From Saprospiraceae bacterium (GTDB lineage: Bacteria > Bacteroidota > Bacteroidia > Chitinophagales > Saprospiraceae): a DNA stretch of 7,319 bases. The translations under genes were made by a program, and so were the position numbers. The stretch is from the NCBI GenBank assembly GCA_014379065.1, contig JACMMM010000542.1, forward strand, positions 1 to 7,319. The letters are read 5' to 3'. Below are positions 1 to 5,732 of the stretch, piece after piece (within the stretch, counting starts at the first letter, position 1; every line of letters begins with the position of its first letter). The notes beneath the pieces are model-generated. The model did no database searches, was not told the DNA's origin, and saw only the letters and a program-made list of their open reading frames with translations.

Positions 1-212
1 CCATCATGGCCTGCTTCCTTCTGAGCGTCACTTTGGGCAACGTACTGGTTTCAGTCATACAGAACAACATCAAAAGCGGCGGATTCTTCGCACAGTTCCA
101 CGGCGCAGGCTTCTTCTGGTTGTTTGTCGGCATTTGCGCCGCTACGGCTGTATTATTTATGATTGTGTCGCCGTTTATCAAAGAGCGTTCTTACATCGTT
201 AGTGACCAATAA
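1..212 (+). CDS. C-terminal end of a POT-family (peptide) MFS transporter, partial
   Basis: The reading frame is open from the left edge and ends at TAA 210-212; the gene's start lies outside the window, so the ATG at 6 is internal. About 70 residues are visible. There is a hydrophobic helix at the start (MACFLLSVTLGNVLVSVI), a hydrophilic loop with an FFAQFHGAG stretch, a second long hydrophobic helix (FFWLFVGICAATAVLFMIV), and a short charged tail ending KERSYIVSDQ. The order helix, loop, helix, short cytoplasmic tail and the MACFLLSVTLGN pattern resemble the last two helices of proton-coupled oligopeptide transporters (PTR2/POT, inner membrane, H+-driven di/tripeptide uptake). This is family-level recognition from a short fragment. 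Another MFS subfamily is possible, and the substrate cannot be read from this part. A strong terminator follows about 85 bp downstream. Confidence 0.65.
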   Translation, partial: IMACFLLSVTLGNVLVSVIQNNIKSGGFFAQFHGAGFFWLFVGICAATAVLFMIVSPFIKERSYIVSDQ

Positions 213-214
213 TT

Positions 215-278
215 AATGTGGCCAATGTGATCCCTCCTTCGCTAAGGCTACGGCGGGTAAAAAATGTGGTCAATGTGT
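215..278. repeat. Short direct repeat enclosing a degenerate REP-like dyad
   Basis: A 15-bp word, AATGTGGCCAATGTG at 215-229, recurs at 263-277 with one change (C to T). Between the copies, 232-257 holds an imperfect dyad: CCCTCCTTCGC pairs with mismatches to GCTACGGCGGG around a short TAAG loop. The CCTTCGC...GGCTACGGCGG wording resembles small intergenic palindromes seen in many bacterial genomes. Whether this is a genuine REP family member cannot be decided from one copy. Confidence 0.4.
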
Positions 279-298
279 CAATATGACCAAATTCATCG

Positions 299-338
299 AA
301 ACACCCCGTTTGCGCTTGTCGCTTGCGGGGTGTTTTTT
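299..338 (+). terminator. Rho-independent terminator of the transporter gene
   Basis: A perfect 10-bp stem is formed by AAACACCCCG (299-308) and CGGGGTGTTT (326-335), with a 17-nt loop and a run of six T (333-338). The A residues at the 5' side may let it work in both directions. It lies 87 bp after the transporter stop codon and is the only classic intrinsic terminator in the window. Confidence 0.8.
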
Positions 339-345
339 GCGGAGC

Positions 346-380
346 AATTTAGGTGGCAACTTCAAGTTGCCACCTAAATT
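346..380. repeat. Perfect 17-bp palindrome with a one-base centre
   Basis: The 17 bases at 346-362 (core AGGTGGCAACTT) are exactly the reverse complement of 364-380 (core AAGTTGCCACCT), around the single base C363. This is longer than a typical operator half-site and has no T-tract. It could be a cruciform-forming REP/MITE-like element, a protein-binding site for the acetyltransferase gene that starts 58 bp downstream, or both. It directly precedes the CACCAAY heptad run. Confidence 0.8.
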
Positions 381-383
381 CCC

Positions 384-435
384 CACCAATCCACCAATCC
401 ACCAACCACCCATCACCACTTCACCAATCACCAAC
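384..435. repeat. CACCAAY heptad run, G-free leader of the GNAT gene
   Basis: Seven units, CACCAAT (twice), CACCAAC, CACCCAT, CACCACT, CACCAAT and CACCAAC, are packed with at most one spacer base between them. The run ends two bases before the ATG at 438. No G occurs on the plus strand from 370 to 439. The leader is therefore unlikely to form RNA structure and contains no Shine-Dalgarno sequence. The unit is heptameric like the arrays at 5170-5232 and 5642-5732 but has a different sequence. Confidence 0.75.
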
Positions 436-437
436 AC

Positions 438-902
438 ATGATCCGCATAATAGACTGGCAGCCCGTTTACCAAAACGCCTGGAAAGACCTCAACATCGCC
501 TGGATTTCCAAGGACTACGAGGTAGAGCAAGTGGATATCGACACGCTCGATTTCCCCGAAAAATATTTTATTAACGGCGGAGGCGCGGTGCTGCTGGCGC
601 AACGCGAAGAAGATGAGGAAATCGTGGGCACGGTCGCGCTCCAGCCTTTTGGCGATGGGGTGCTTGAACTCGCAAAAATGACGGTGGCTGAAAGCGCTCG
701 TGGACTAAAAATCGGCGAATTGCTGGGCGTTGCCGCGCTGGAACGTGCCCGCCAATTGTGCGCAAAGCGCGTCTTCCTGCTTTCCAATGCCAGCAAAGCC
801 TACCAAGCCATCAATTTGTACTTCAAATTAGGCTTTAGGTGTGTTGCGCTTGAAAACAAGGATTTCAAACGGGCGAATATCCAGATGGAGATTGTGCTGT
901 AA
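438..902 (+). CDS. GNAT-family N-acetyltransferase
   Basis: 154 residues, the usual size of a single GNAT domain. GNAT enzymes transfer an acetyl group from acetyl-CoA to an amine; the substrate here cannot be inferred. The core is visible as strand VLLAQREEDEEIVGTVAL (residues 51-68), the strand ELAKMTV (77-83), and the acetyl-CoA pyrophosphate-binding turn ARGLKIGELL (87-96). In that turn the usual RxxGxG is RGLKIG, with Lys91 replacing the first glycine. A long helix (GVAALERARQL, 97-107) follows, then strand RVFLLSN (111-117) and the C-terminal AINLYFKLGF segment (125-134), the typical motif B region. The ATG at 438 is the first in frame and sits right after the heptad leader; no Shine-Dalgarno is visible. 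The gene is convergent with the next one, with only 5 bp between stop codons and no terminator. The cytoplasmic location is inferred from the lack of a signal peptide. Confidence 0.88.
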   Translation: MIRIIDWQPVYQNAWKDLNIAWISKDYEVEQVDIDTLDFPEKYFINGGGAVLLAQREEDEEIVGTVALQPFGDGVLELAKMTVAESARGLKIGELLGVAALERARQLCAKRVFLLSNASKAYQAINLYFKLGFRCVALENKDFKRANIQMEIVL

Positions 903-907
903 TCAAG

Positions 908-1477
908 TTATCCTCGGATTCTGTACGCCAAGCCGACAGAGCCACCAGTAGCGATCCCATTGAATAAGTCTGTTTGACGATAACGGTCGTTTTCCCACCG
1001 CGCACCAGCATCGGCACTTGCGCTCAGGTAGAGTCTGCGGTAAAGTTTGCTTTTCACCTGCAAGCCTATTCCAGAATAGAATTTCCAACTGGATGGTTCT
1101 GAAAATAGCCCCGAAGTCTCGTTTTGTGTCTGGTAACGGAGCTTAAAGCCTGTCAGTTTAAAGTAGGGGTACAATTCGATATTCGATTCATTTATAGGCA
1201 TATACCTGAGGTATGTGATGCCCAATCCCAAGCGTTCAGCGAAGTTCGTGGCCCGAGGCTTGTCTTGCCAGTTGAAGTTTTGTTCTGCGGTGTTTTGGAA
1301 ATAATGCAAGCTGATTTTGAAACCGTTTTTGTTGAGAAATTGCTCTGCCGAAAGTTCAAGATCGCGGTCAAGATAATTCCAGTTATGCACCAGATTGGCA
1401 TCAAAATGACTGGATTGTGCTGAAGAATAGGCCGTGGCCAAAACCGTGAAAAGGAATGCGGTTGAAATTTTTTGCAT
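908..1477 (-). CDS. Secreted, probably beta-barrel-like protein of unknown function
   Basis: 189 residues. The N-terminus, MQKISTAFLFTVLATAYSSAQ, is a clear Sec signal peptide with likely cleavage near SSA-Q. The mature part is rich in alternating aromatic/polar stretches: KISLHYFQNTA, LGLGITYLRYMPI, IELYPYFKLTGFKLRYQTQ, WKFYSGIGLQVKSKLYRRLYLSASADAGARW and ATGGSVGLAYRI. These look like amphipathic beta strands, and the C-terminal GGSVGLAYRIRG resembles the closing strand of small outer-membrane beta-barrels of Bacteroidota. I do not recognise a named family; an outer-membrane location is inference. The start is ATG (complement of 1475-1477), chosen because it begins the signal peptide. Upstream, 1478-1654 is a divergent intergenic region shared with the YceI-like gene. 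Confidence 0.75.
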   Translation of the reverse strand: MQKISTAFLFTVLATAYSSAQSSHFDANLVHNWNYLDRDLELSAEQFLNKNGFKISLHYFQNTAEQNFNWQDKPRATNFAERLGLGITYLRYMPINESNIELYPYFKLTGFKLRYQTQNETSGLFSEPSSWKFYSGIGLQVKSKLYRRLYLSASADAGARWENDRYRQTDLFNGIATGGSVGLAYRIRG

Positions 1478-1606
1478 GGCAGATTGTATTTTAAATGTTA
1501 GGTTATGACGTGCCTATCCTTGGATTCGCTGCTTGATATAGAGGGACTGTCTTCAGAACGTACCATTTCAGACGCCTTTTTTACCCGTTCAGCAACTATT
1601 TCTCTG

Positions 1607-1635
1607 TTTGCAACTTTATTCCTGTTGTAACTTCA
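1607..1635 (+). promoter_or_regulatory. Candidate Bacteroidota-type promoter for the YceI-like gene and kinase
   Basis: TTTG at 1607-1610 and TAACTTCA at 1628-1635 are 17 bp apart. They approximate the -33 (TTTG) and -7 (TAnnTTTG) elements described for the Bacteroidota housekeeping sigma factor. Start of transcription would fall near 1640, giving a leader of roughly 15 nt before the ATG at 1655. The -7 box is imperfect, so this is a candidate only. The rest of 1478-1654 shows no terminator or repeat. Confidence 0.3.
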
Positions 1636-1654
1636 CCAACATAACTGGTTGACG

Positions 1655-2230
1655 ATGAACACAAGAACGCGATTGCTTTTCCTTGCCCCCACTTTTCTAA
1701 TTTGCAGTTTGGGGACCCTAAGCTTTCCGAAGCCTACGGGTCCCTACCGCTGCGAAAACGGAAAAGTCACTTTTAATTCAGAAGCAACCCTCGAAACCAT
1801 TCAGGCGCGTAGCCACAAACTCCGCGGCGCCATTGATCCCTCGAACAATAGCTTCGCCTGGTCGGTAGAGACGAGTTCTTTCAATGGTTTCAACAACCCA
1901 CTGCAACGCGAGCATTTTAATGAAAACTACATGGAAAGCAGCAAATACCCGAAGCTCAGTTTTGCCGGGAAAATCATTGAAAAAATTGATTTTCAAACAG
2001 ATGGAACATACTTGGTGCGGGCAAAAGGCAAACTCTTAGTACACGGTGTAGAACAAGAGCGCATCATCCGCAGCGAGCTGGAAGTGATAGGTAAAAAACT
2101 CCGCATACGATCCCAATTCACTGTACCCTTGACCGATCACAATATCAGCATCCCACACATCGTCTACCAGAAAATTGCCGAAGAGGTTTCGATAAGCGTA
2201 GAAGCCGAGATGGAAGCAACTGGCAATTGA
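1655..2230 (+). CDS. YceI-like family periplasmic protein
   Basis: 191 residues from the ATG at 1655; a TTG two codons earlier (1649) is possible but less likely. Residues 1-24 form a signal peptide (RTRLLFLAPTFLICSLGTLSF). The mature protein begins in the YceI pattern: YRCENGKVTFNSEATLETIQARSH, then GAIDPSNNSFAWSVETSSFNGFNNPLQREHFNENYMESSKYPKL in the middle, and KGKLLVHGVEQERII after it, ending in a strand-rich tail. YceI domains are eight-stranded lipocalin-like barrels that bind isoprenoid or other lipid ligands; the ligand here is unknown. The stop TGA (2228-2230) overlaps the TTG start of the sensor kinase, so the two are co-transcribed and perhaps translationally coupled. A link to the kinase (ligand capture or envelope-state reporting) is inference from position only. 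Confidence 0.85.
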   Translation: MNTRTRLLFLAPTFLICSLGTLSFPKPTGPYRCENGKVTFNSEATLETIQARSHKLRGAIDPSNNSFAWSVETSSFNGFNNPLQREHFNENYMESSKYPKLSFAGKIIEKIDFQTDGTYLVRAKGKLLVHGVEQERIIRSELEVIGKKLRIRSQFTVPLTDHNISIPHIVYQKIAEEVSISVEAEMEATGN

Positions 2231-5169
2231 ACTCCTTTGTTTTGAAGCGATTTTTCCACACATTCCTATTCCTTGTATGCAGCCTCGCAATTGCTGCACA
2301 AACCCCCATGTTTCGCCCACAGCCTTTGCGAACGCTGGGAGGAGCCAAGATGACGGTCGTACTGCAAGACAGTCACGGCTGGCTATGGTGCGGCGCAGGA
2401 AAAGGGCTTTTCCGCTTCGACGGACTTTCTTTTCAGCCCATCGGCTTGGCAGATACTTTCTCCAATGCCAGCGTAACGGCACTTTTTGAGTCGCAGGGAC
2501 GTATTTGGGCAGGCTTTAGCAATGGCGCCATAGGTCATGTGCCAATAGCCGGCAATTTCCCACCTGCGCTCACAGGCGATGTTGAAGCGGAAAAAAAGTA
2601 CGCTCCCCATCTCTCACTTTGGCAAATCGAAGAGGGTTTGCCCAAACAGAAAATCACCGCTTTTGCGGAAGACAAATCCGGCGGATGCTGGTTTGGCACT
2701 TACGGCGAGGGACTGTATGTGTGGAAAAACAATCGGCTTTACCAGTTCAATGTTGCCGATGATGGGCTGGCGAGTAACGATATTTACGCTCTGGCGACCG
2801 ATGCCCAAGGCCGTATTTGGGCCGCTACAGATGCCGGCATCAGCATTTGCACCATGCCTGAAATGGGCAAAAAGCACCTACAAAACCTCAGCATAACAAA
2901 TGGGCTTCCCGACGAAATTGTGACGGCGCTGGTGGCGGATAAACAGGGCAACATCTGGGTTGGAACACATGAAAAAGGCGTCCTGTGTTTTGATGCGGCC
3001 ACCCTTCGCCCAAGTTTCCAAACCCAAAATTGGGCTTTTGAAGCAGTGACTTGTTTGGCTGTTTTTGGCAGCCGTGAGCTGTGGGTGGGCACCAGTCGTG
3101 ACGGGCTGGTGCGTATTGATTTGGCCTCTGGCGAGGTACAACCTTTGCCTGAGGGTCATGCACTCCGCCACATAAAAGCACATTCTCTTTGCAAAGACCG
3201 CGAAGGATTGCTGTGGGCAGTGCTGGATAAAGGAGCACTGTATTCTGCCAATGTCCGTTTTGGCTTCTGGCAGCCAGGTTTTCCCAATATACAGGCATTG
3301 CTCACCGACAGCCAAGGACGTTTCTGGGCGGGTTGTCAAGGGGGGCTTTTTTTGCAAAAAAGTACCCCGGAACTCCGTTCCGGGGCAACACACGTCTTCT
3401 CCCCGGAACGGAGTTCCGGGGTACGTGATTTCCAAAAGATTATAAATCAAAACGTCATATCGCTTTGGGAATCCCCCACAGGCGAGATATGGGCGGGCAC
3501 TTTTGGGAATGGCGTTTTTGTGCTCGATCAGCAAGGGCGTGTGTTGCGTCAGTTTTCGGAACGACACGGGTTGGCCAATGGCAGTGTGCTCAGCATCGGC
3601 GGCGACGGACAGAACGTTTGGCTGGCCACACTTGGAGGGGTTTCTGCCATGAACATGGATGGGAGGGGAAAACTTCAGGTGCAGCCCGAACTGGGTACCA
3701 GTTACGTTTACAAAGTGTTTACTGACAGTCACGGACGTGTGTGGTTTGGCACGGATGGCAAGGGCTTGGCCGTGATGGAAAACGGCTCCGTGCATTTCTT
3801 CACGGAGGCCAAAGGCGCCATACTGAAAACGATTTACAGCATTGTAGAAGACAAGCGTGGGCGTATTTGGTTTAGCACCGACCGTGAAGGGCTTTTTTGC
3901 TTTGATAATGGTGTCTTTCAACGTTTTACAACAGAAAATGGACTGCACAACCAAAGCATCACCGGGCTCGCTGTGGATGGTAAAGGTCTTATCGTGATTG
4001 GTTACGAGAATGGTTTTGATCTCCTGAATCCCGAACGAGTAAATCACTTGATGTTTTGTGATGCGAGTATCGGAGCACCCAGCAGTGGGGTCAATCTAAA
4101 TGCAATTTGTCAAGACGCGCTGGGCAATGTTTGGCTTGGCGGGAAGGAGGGCATCATGCGCTCTGCGGCATTTGACGAAGCCTTTGTGGATGATCCCCGA
4201 CCGAGCATTACTGCTGTGTCAGTTTTGCTAAAAGCGGTTGATTTTCTGTCCATAAGTACTTATTCTTACAGCGACAATTACTTCATTTTCAATTTTGCCG
4301 GACTGTGGTTTACCAACCCCGAGTCCGTAAGCTATCGCTATAAGTTGGAGGGCTTTGACCCCGATTGGAAAGTGTCCAAAGATCATTTGGCATCCTATCC
4401 CAGTTTGACGCCGGGCCATTACACTTTCCGGGTACAGACCAGCGAGCATGGCAATTTTGAAAAAGTGCCGGAGGCTTCGTGGTCGTTCGTCATCAAGCCA
4501 CCTTATTGGCAAGAATGGTGGTTCGTATTGCTGTGTTTGGCTTCGGGAACGGGTTTGATTTTGTTTTTCGTGCGCAACCGGGAAGCCACGTTGAAACGTG
4601 AGGCACAATTCAAAAGAGAAAGGGTAGAATCACAGTTTGAGGCATTAAAAAGCCAGATTAACCCGCATTTTTTGTTCAACAGTTTTAATACGCTCATCAC
4701 GATCATCGAGGAAAATCCAAAGGTAGCGGTCGAGTATGTGGAGCACCTCTCAGATTTTTACCGAAATATTATCGTGTATCGAGAGCGCGATTTTATCAGC
4801 CTGCAAGAAGAAATGGAGCTGGTGAGGAGTTTTAGTTTCCTGCTACAAAAACGCTATGAGGAAGGTTTCCGGCTTGTGTCAAGCCTGAATGGGCAAACAG
4901 GTCAGGTGATGCCGCTTGCCCTGCAAATGTTGGTGGAAAATGCCGTAAAGCACAACGTCATCACGGCTTCAAAACCACTTACTGTGGAAATTTTTTCTGA
5001 AAAAGATGGCTATGTTACGATTCGCAACAACATCCAGAAAAAAATCAGGCCCGAAGCGAGTACGCGTTTTGGACTGCAAAGCTTGATAAACCGTTATCAA
5101 CTTTTGGGCGAACGCCCCGTGATTGTGAACGACAATGGGGCGTTTTTTACGGTGAAAGTGCCGATTTGA
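2227..5169 (+). CDS. Sensor histidine kinase: double beta-propeller, Y_Y_Y domain, LytS-type kinase
   Basis: 980 residues counted from TTG 2227. No ATG precedes the mature domain. A second TTG at 2242 would give MKRFFHTFLFLVCSLAIAAQ, a better signal peptide, so it is an equally good start. Fourteen reg_prop-type repeats (pattern xDxxGxxWxGT, for example DSHGWLWCGAGKGLF, DKQGNIWVGTHEKGV, DSHGRVWFGTDGKGL) span about 42-645, enough for two seven-bladed propellers. Y_Y_Y follows (about 690-755; YRYKLEGFDPDW), then one membrane helix (about 764-785) and a short coiled coil. The cytoplasmic kinase is of the LytS/YehU class (His_kinase plus HATPase): His814 lies in QINPHFLFNSFN, the N-box is LQMLVENAVKHN (899-910), and GLQSL is at 949-953. 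It lacks the AraC/receiver part of hybrid HTCS proteins, so it needs a separate regulator, surely the LytTR protein at 5733. The signal is unknown. An in-frame 63-bp palindrome is inserted at residues 379-400. Confidence 0.93.
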   Translation: MNSFVLKRFFHTFLFLVCSLAIAAQTPMFRPQPLRTLGGAKMTVVLQDSHGWLWCGAGKGLFRFDGLSFQPIGLADTFSNASVTALFESQGRIWAGFSNGAIGHVPIAGNFPPALTGDVEAEKKYAPHLSLWQIEEGLPKQKITAFAEDKSGGCWFGTYGEGLYVWKNNRLYQFNVADDGLASNDIYALATDAQGRIWAATDAGISICTMPEMGKKHLQNLSITNGLPDEIVTALVADKQGNIWVGTHEKGVLCFDAATLRPSFQTQNWAFEAVTCLAVFGSRELWVGTSRDGLVRIDLASGEVQPLPEGHALRHIKAHSLCKDREGLLWAVLDKGALYSANVRFGFWQPGFPNIQALLTDSQGRFWAGCQGGLFLQKSTPELRSGATHVFSPERSSGVRDFQKIINQNVISLWESPTGEIWAGTFGNGVFVLDQQGRVLRQFSERHGLANGSVLSIGGDGQNVWLATLGGVSAMNMDGRGKLQVQPELGTSYVYKVFTDSHGRVWFGTDGKGLAVMENGSVHFFTEAKGAILKTIYSIVEDKRGRIWFSTDREGLFCFDNGVFQRFTTENGLHNQSITGLAVDGKGLIVIGYENGFDLLNPERVNHLMFCDASIGAPSSGVNLNAICQDALGNVWLGGKEGIMRSAAFDEAFVDDPRPSITAVSVLLKAVDFLSISTYSYSDNYFIFNFAGLWFTNPESVSYRYKLEGFDPDWKVSKDHLASYPSLTPGHYTFRVQTSEHGNFEKVPEASWSFVIKPPYWQEWWFVLLCLASGTGLILFFVRNREATLKREAQFKRERVESQFEALKSQINPHFLFNSFNTLITIIEENPKVAVEYVEHLSDFYRNIIVYRERDFISLQEEMELVRSFSFLLQKRYEEGFRLVSSLNGQTGQVMPLALQMLVENAVKHNVITASKPLTVEIFSEKDGYVTIRNNIQKKIRPEASTRFGLQSLINRYQLLGERPVIVNDNGAFFTVKVPI
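3362..3424. repeat. Double-hairpin palindromic (REP/BIME-like) element inside the kinase gene
   Basis: Perfect 24-bp arms at 3362-3385 and 3401-3424 are inverted around a 15-bp spacer. Each arm is itself a hairpin: CCCCGGAAC and GTTCCGGGG close on a 3-nt loop (TCC in the left arm, GGA in the right). The whole is 63 bp, exactly 21 codons, so it stays in frame and encodes STPELRSG...SPERSSGVR. It falls between propeller repeat 8 (ending GGLFLQK) and repeat 9 (VISLWES), a position expected to be a surface loop. It is immediately preceded by the palindromic tract TTTTTTGCAAAAAA (3348-3361). Confidence 0.88.
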
Positions 5170-5232
5170 GACTGTTGACTGTTGACTGTTGACTATTGAC
5201 CGTTGACTGTTGACCTTTGACCTTTGATCTCT
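5170..5232. repeat. Heptad array (GACTGTT), left of the four-helix-bundle gene
   Basis: The array starts at the first base after the kinase stop codon. Nine units follow with an exact 7-bp period: GACTGTT x3, GACTATT, GACCGTT, GACTGTT, GACCTTT x2, GATCTCT. It decays towards the stop codon of the convergent gene at 5236-5238 and so fills the whole intergenic space. The consensus is the reverse complement of the array at 5642-5732. No terminator is visible here. Confidence 0.9.
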
Positions 5233-5235
5233 GAT

Positions 5236-5589
5236 TTAGCTTAGAAGAGTTGTTCTAAGGGCATTCAGGCGGCATTGGAGAGATTGCAATGGTGGAAGTA
5301 GCACATCCATTACTTCTGTTGAAATATATTTTTGTTGAAGCGAAATGATGAGTTGGGTTTCTAATTCAAAGGAAGAACCGAGCGCTATCTCAATAAACCG
5401 GGAAAATTCCAGATTGGATTTTCGGCTTGCTCCCTCCGCTATATTGGAGGGTATTGAAACAGCTGCTCGCCTCATCTGTGAAATTAAGCCAAAGCGTTCG
5501 TCGCTTGGGTAGGAACCCGTTATGCTGTAGATTTCGATAGAAAAATCTATTCCATCGATCCAAATATCATATTTTCTAAAGTTGCGCAT
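5236..5589 (-). CDS. Four-helix-bundle protein (23S rRNA intervening-sequence protein family)
   Basis: 117 residues, the usual length. The family signature is plain: ERFGLISQMRRAAVSIPSNIAEGASR (residues 31-56), followed by EFSRFIEIALGSSFELETQL (61-80) and a third and fourth predicted helix. Members form pentameric four-helix bundles. They were first found in intervening sequences of 23S rRNA, are related to the Avd accessory protein of diversity-generating retroelements, and are common as lone genes of unknown role in Bacteroidota. No reverse transcriptase or rRNA is in this window. The start is ATG (complement of 5587-5589). The gene is inserted in reverse orientation between the kinase and its regulator and is bracketed by inverted heptad arrays, which suggests later insertion as a cassette (inference). 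Confidence 0.9.
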   Translation of the reverse strand: MRNFRKYDIWIDGIDFSIEIYSITGSYPSDERFGLISQMRRAAVSIPSNIAEGASRKSNLEFSRFIEIALGSSFELETQLIISLQQKYISTEVMDVLLPPLQSLQCRLNALRTTLLS

Positions 5590-5641
5590 GGTATCAAATG
5601 GTTTAAAGTGTGTAAAGATGAAGTGTGAAAATTAGCCAAAT

Positions 5642-5732
5642 GTCAATAGTCAACAGTCATCTTTTCAAAGGTAACGTTTTTAAGTCAATAGCCAACAGTC
5701 AACAGTCAACAGTCAACAGCCAACGGTCAACT
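5642..5732. repeat. Heptad array (GTCAACA), abutting the response-regulator start
   Basis: Three units (GTCAATA, GTCAACA, GTCATCT; 5642-5662) are followed by 21 bp without clear units. Seven more units then run from 5684 to 5732: GTCAATA, GCCAACA, GTCAACA x3, GCCAACG, GTCAACT. The two blocks are in the same 7-bp phase, so the middle is probably decayed array. The last unit ends exactly one base before the ATG at 5733. The consensus is the reverse complement of the left array at 5170-5232. Confidence 0.9.

Noticed and set aside
270..602. Minus-strand open frame of 110 codons across the palindrome and heptad leader
   Set aside because: It runs over low-complexity repeats and the start of the GNAT gene, and the product has no family pattern.
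908..1477. Gene on the plus strand (99-codon frame at 1124-1423)
   Set aside because: The minus-strand frame has a signal peptide and a coherent beta-rich protein; the plus frame is its shadow.
2878..4047. Antisense open frame of 389 codons opposite the sensor kinase
   Set aside because: It lies entirely against the propeller repeats, whose sense translation shows 14 regular blade motifs. The antisense product has no recognisable domain and no start context, so it is a shadow of the codon usage.
5236..5589. Part of a diversity-generating retroelement (Avd role)
   Set aside because: No reverse transcriptase, template repeat or variable repeat is present in the window; only the four-helix-bundle fold is shared.
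5625..5732. N-terminal extension of the response regulator by 36 residues
   Set aside because: The added residues are a translation of the heptad repeat and precede a canonical receiver start (MKILLIEDEN).
5642..5732. CRISPR-like array
   Set aside because: Units are 7 bp in direct tandem with no spacers, and no cas gene is present.
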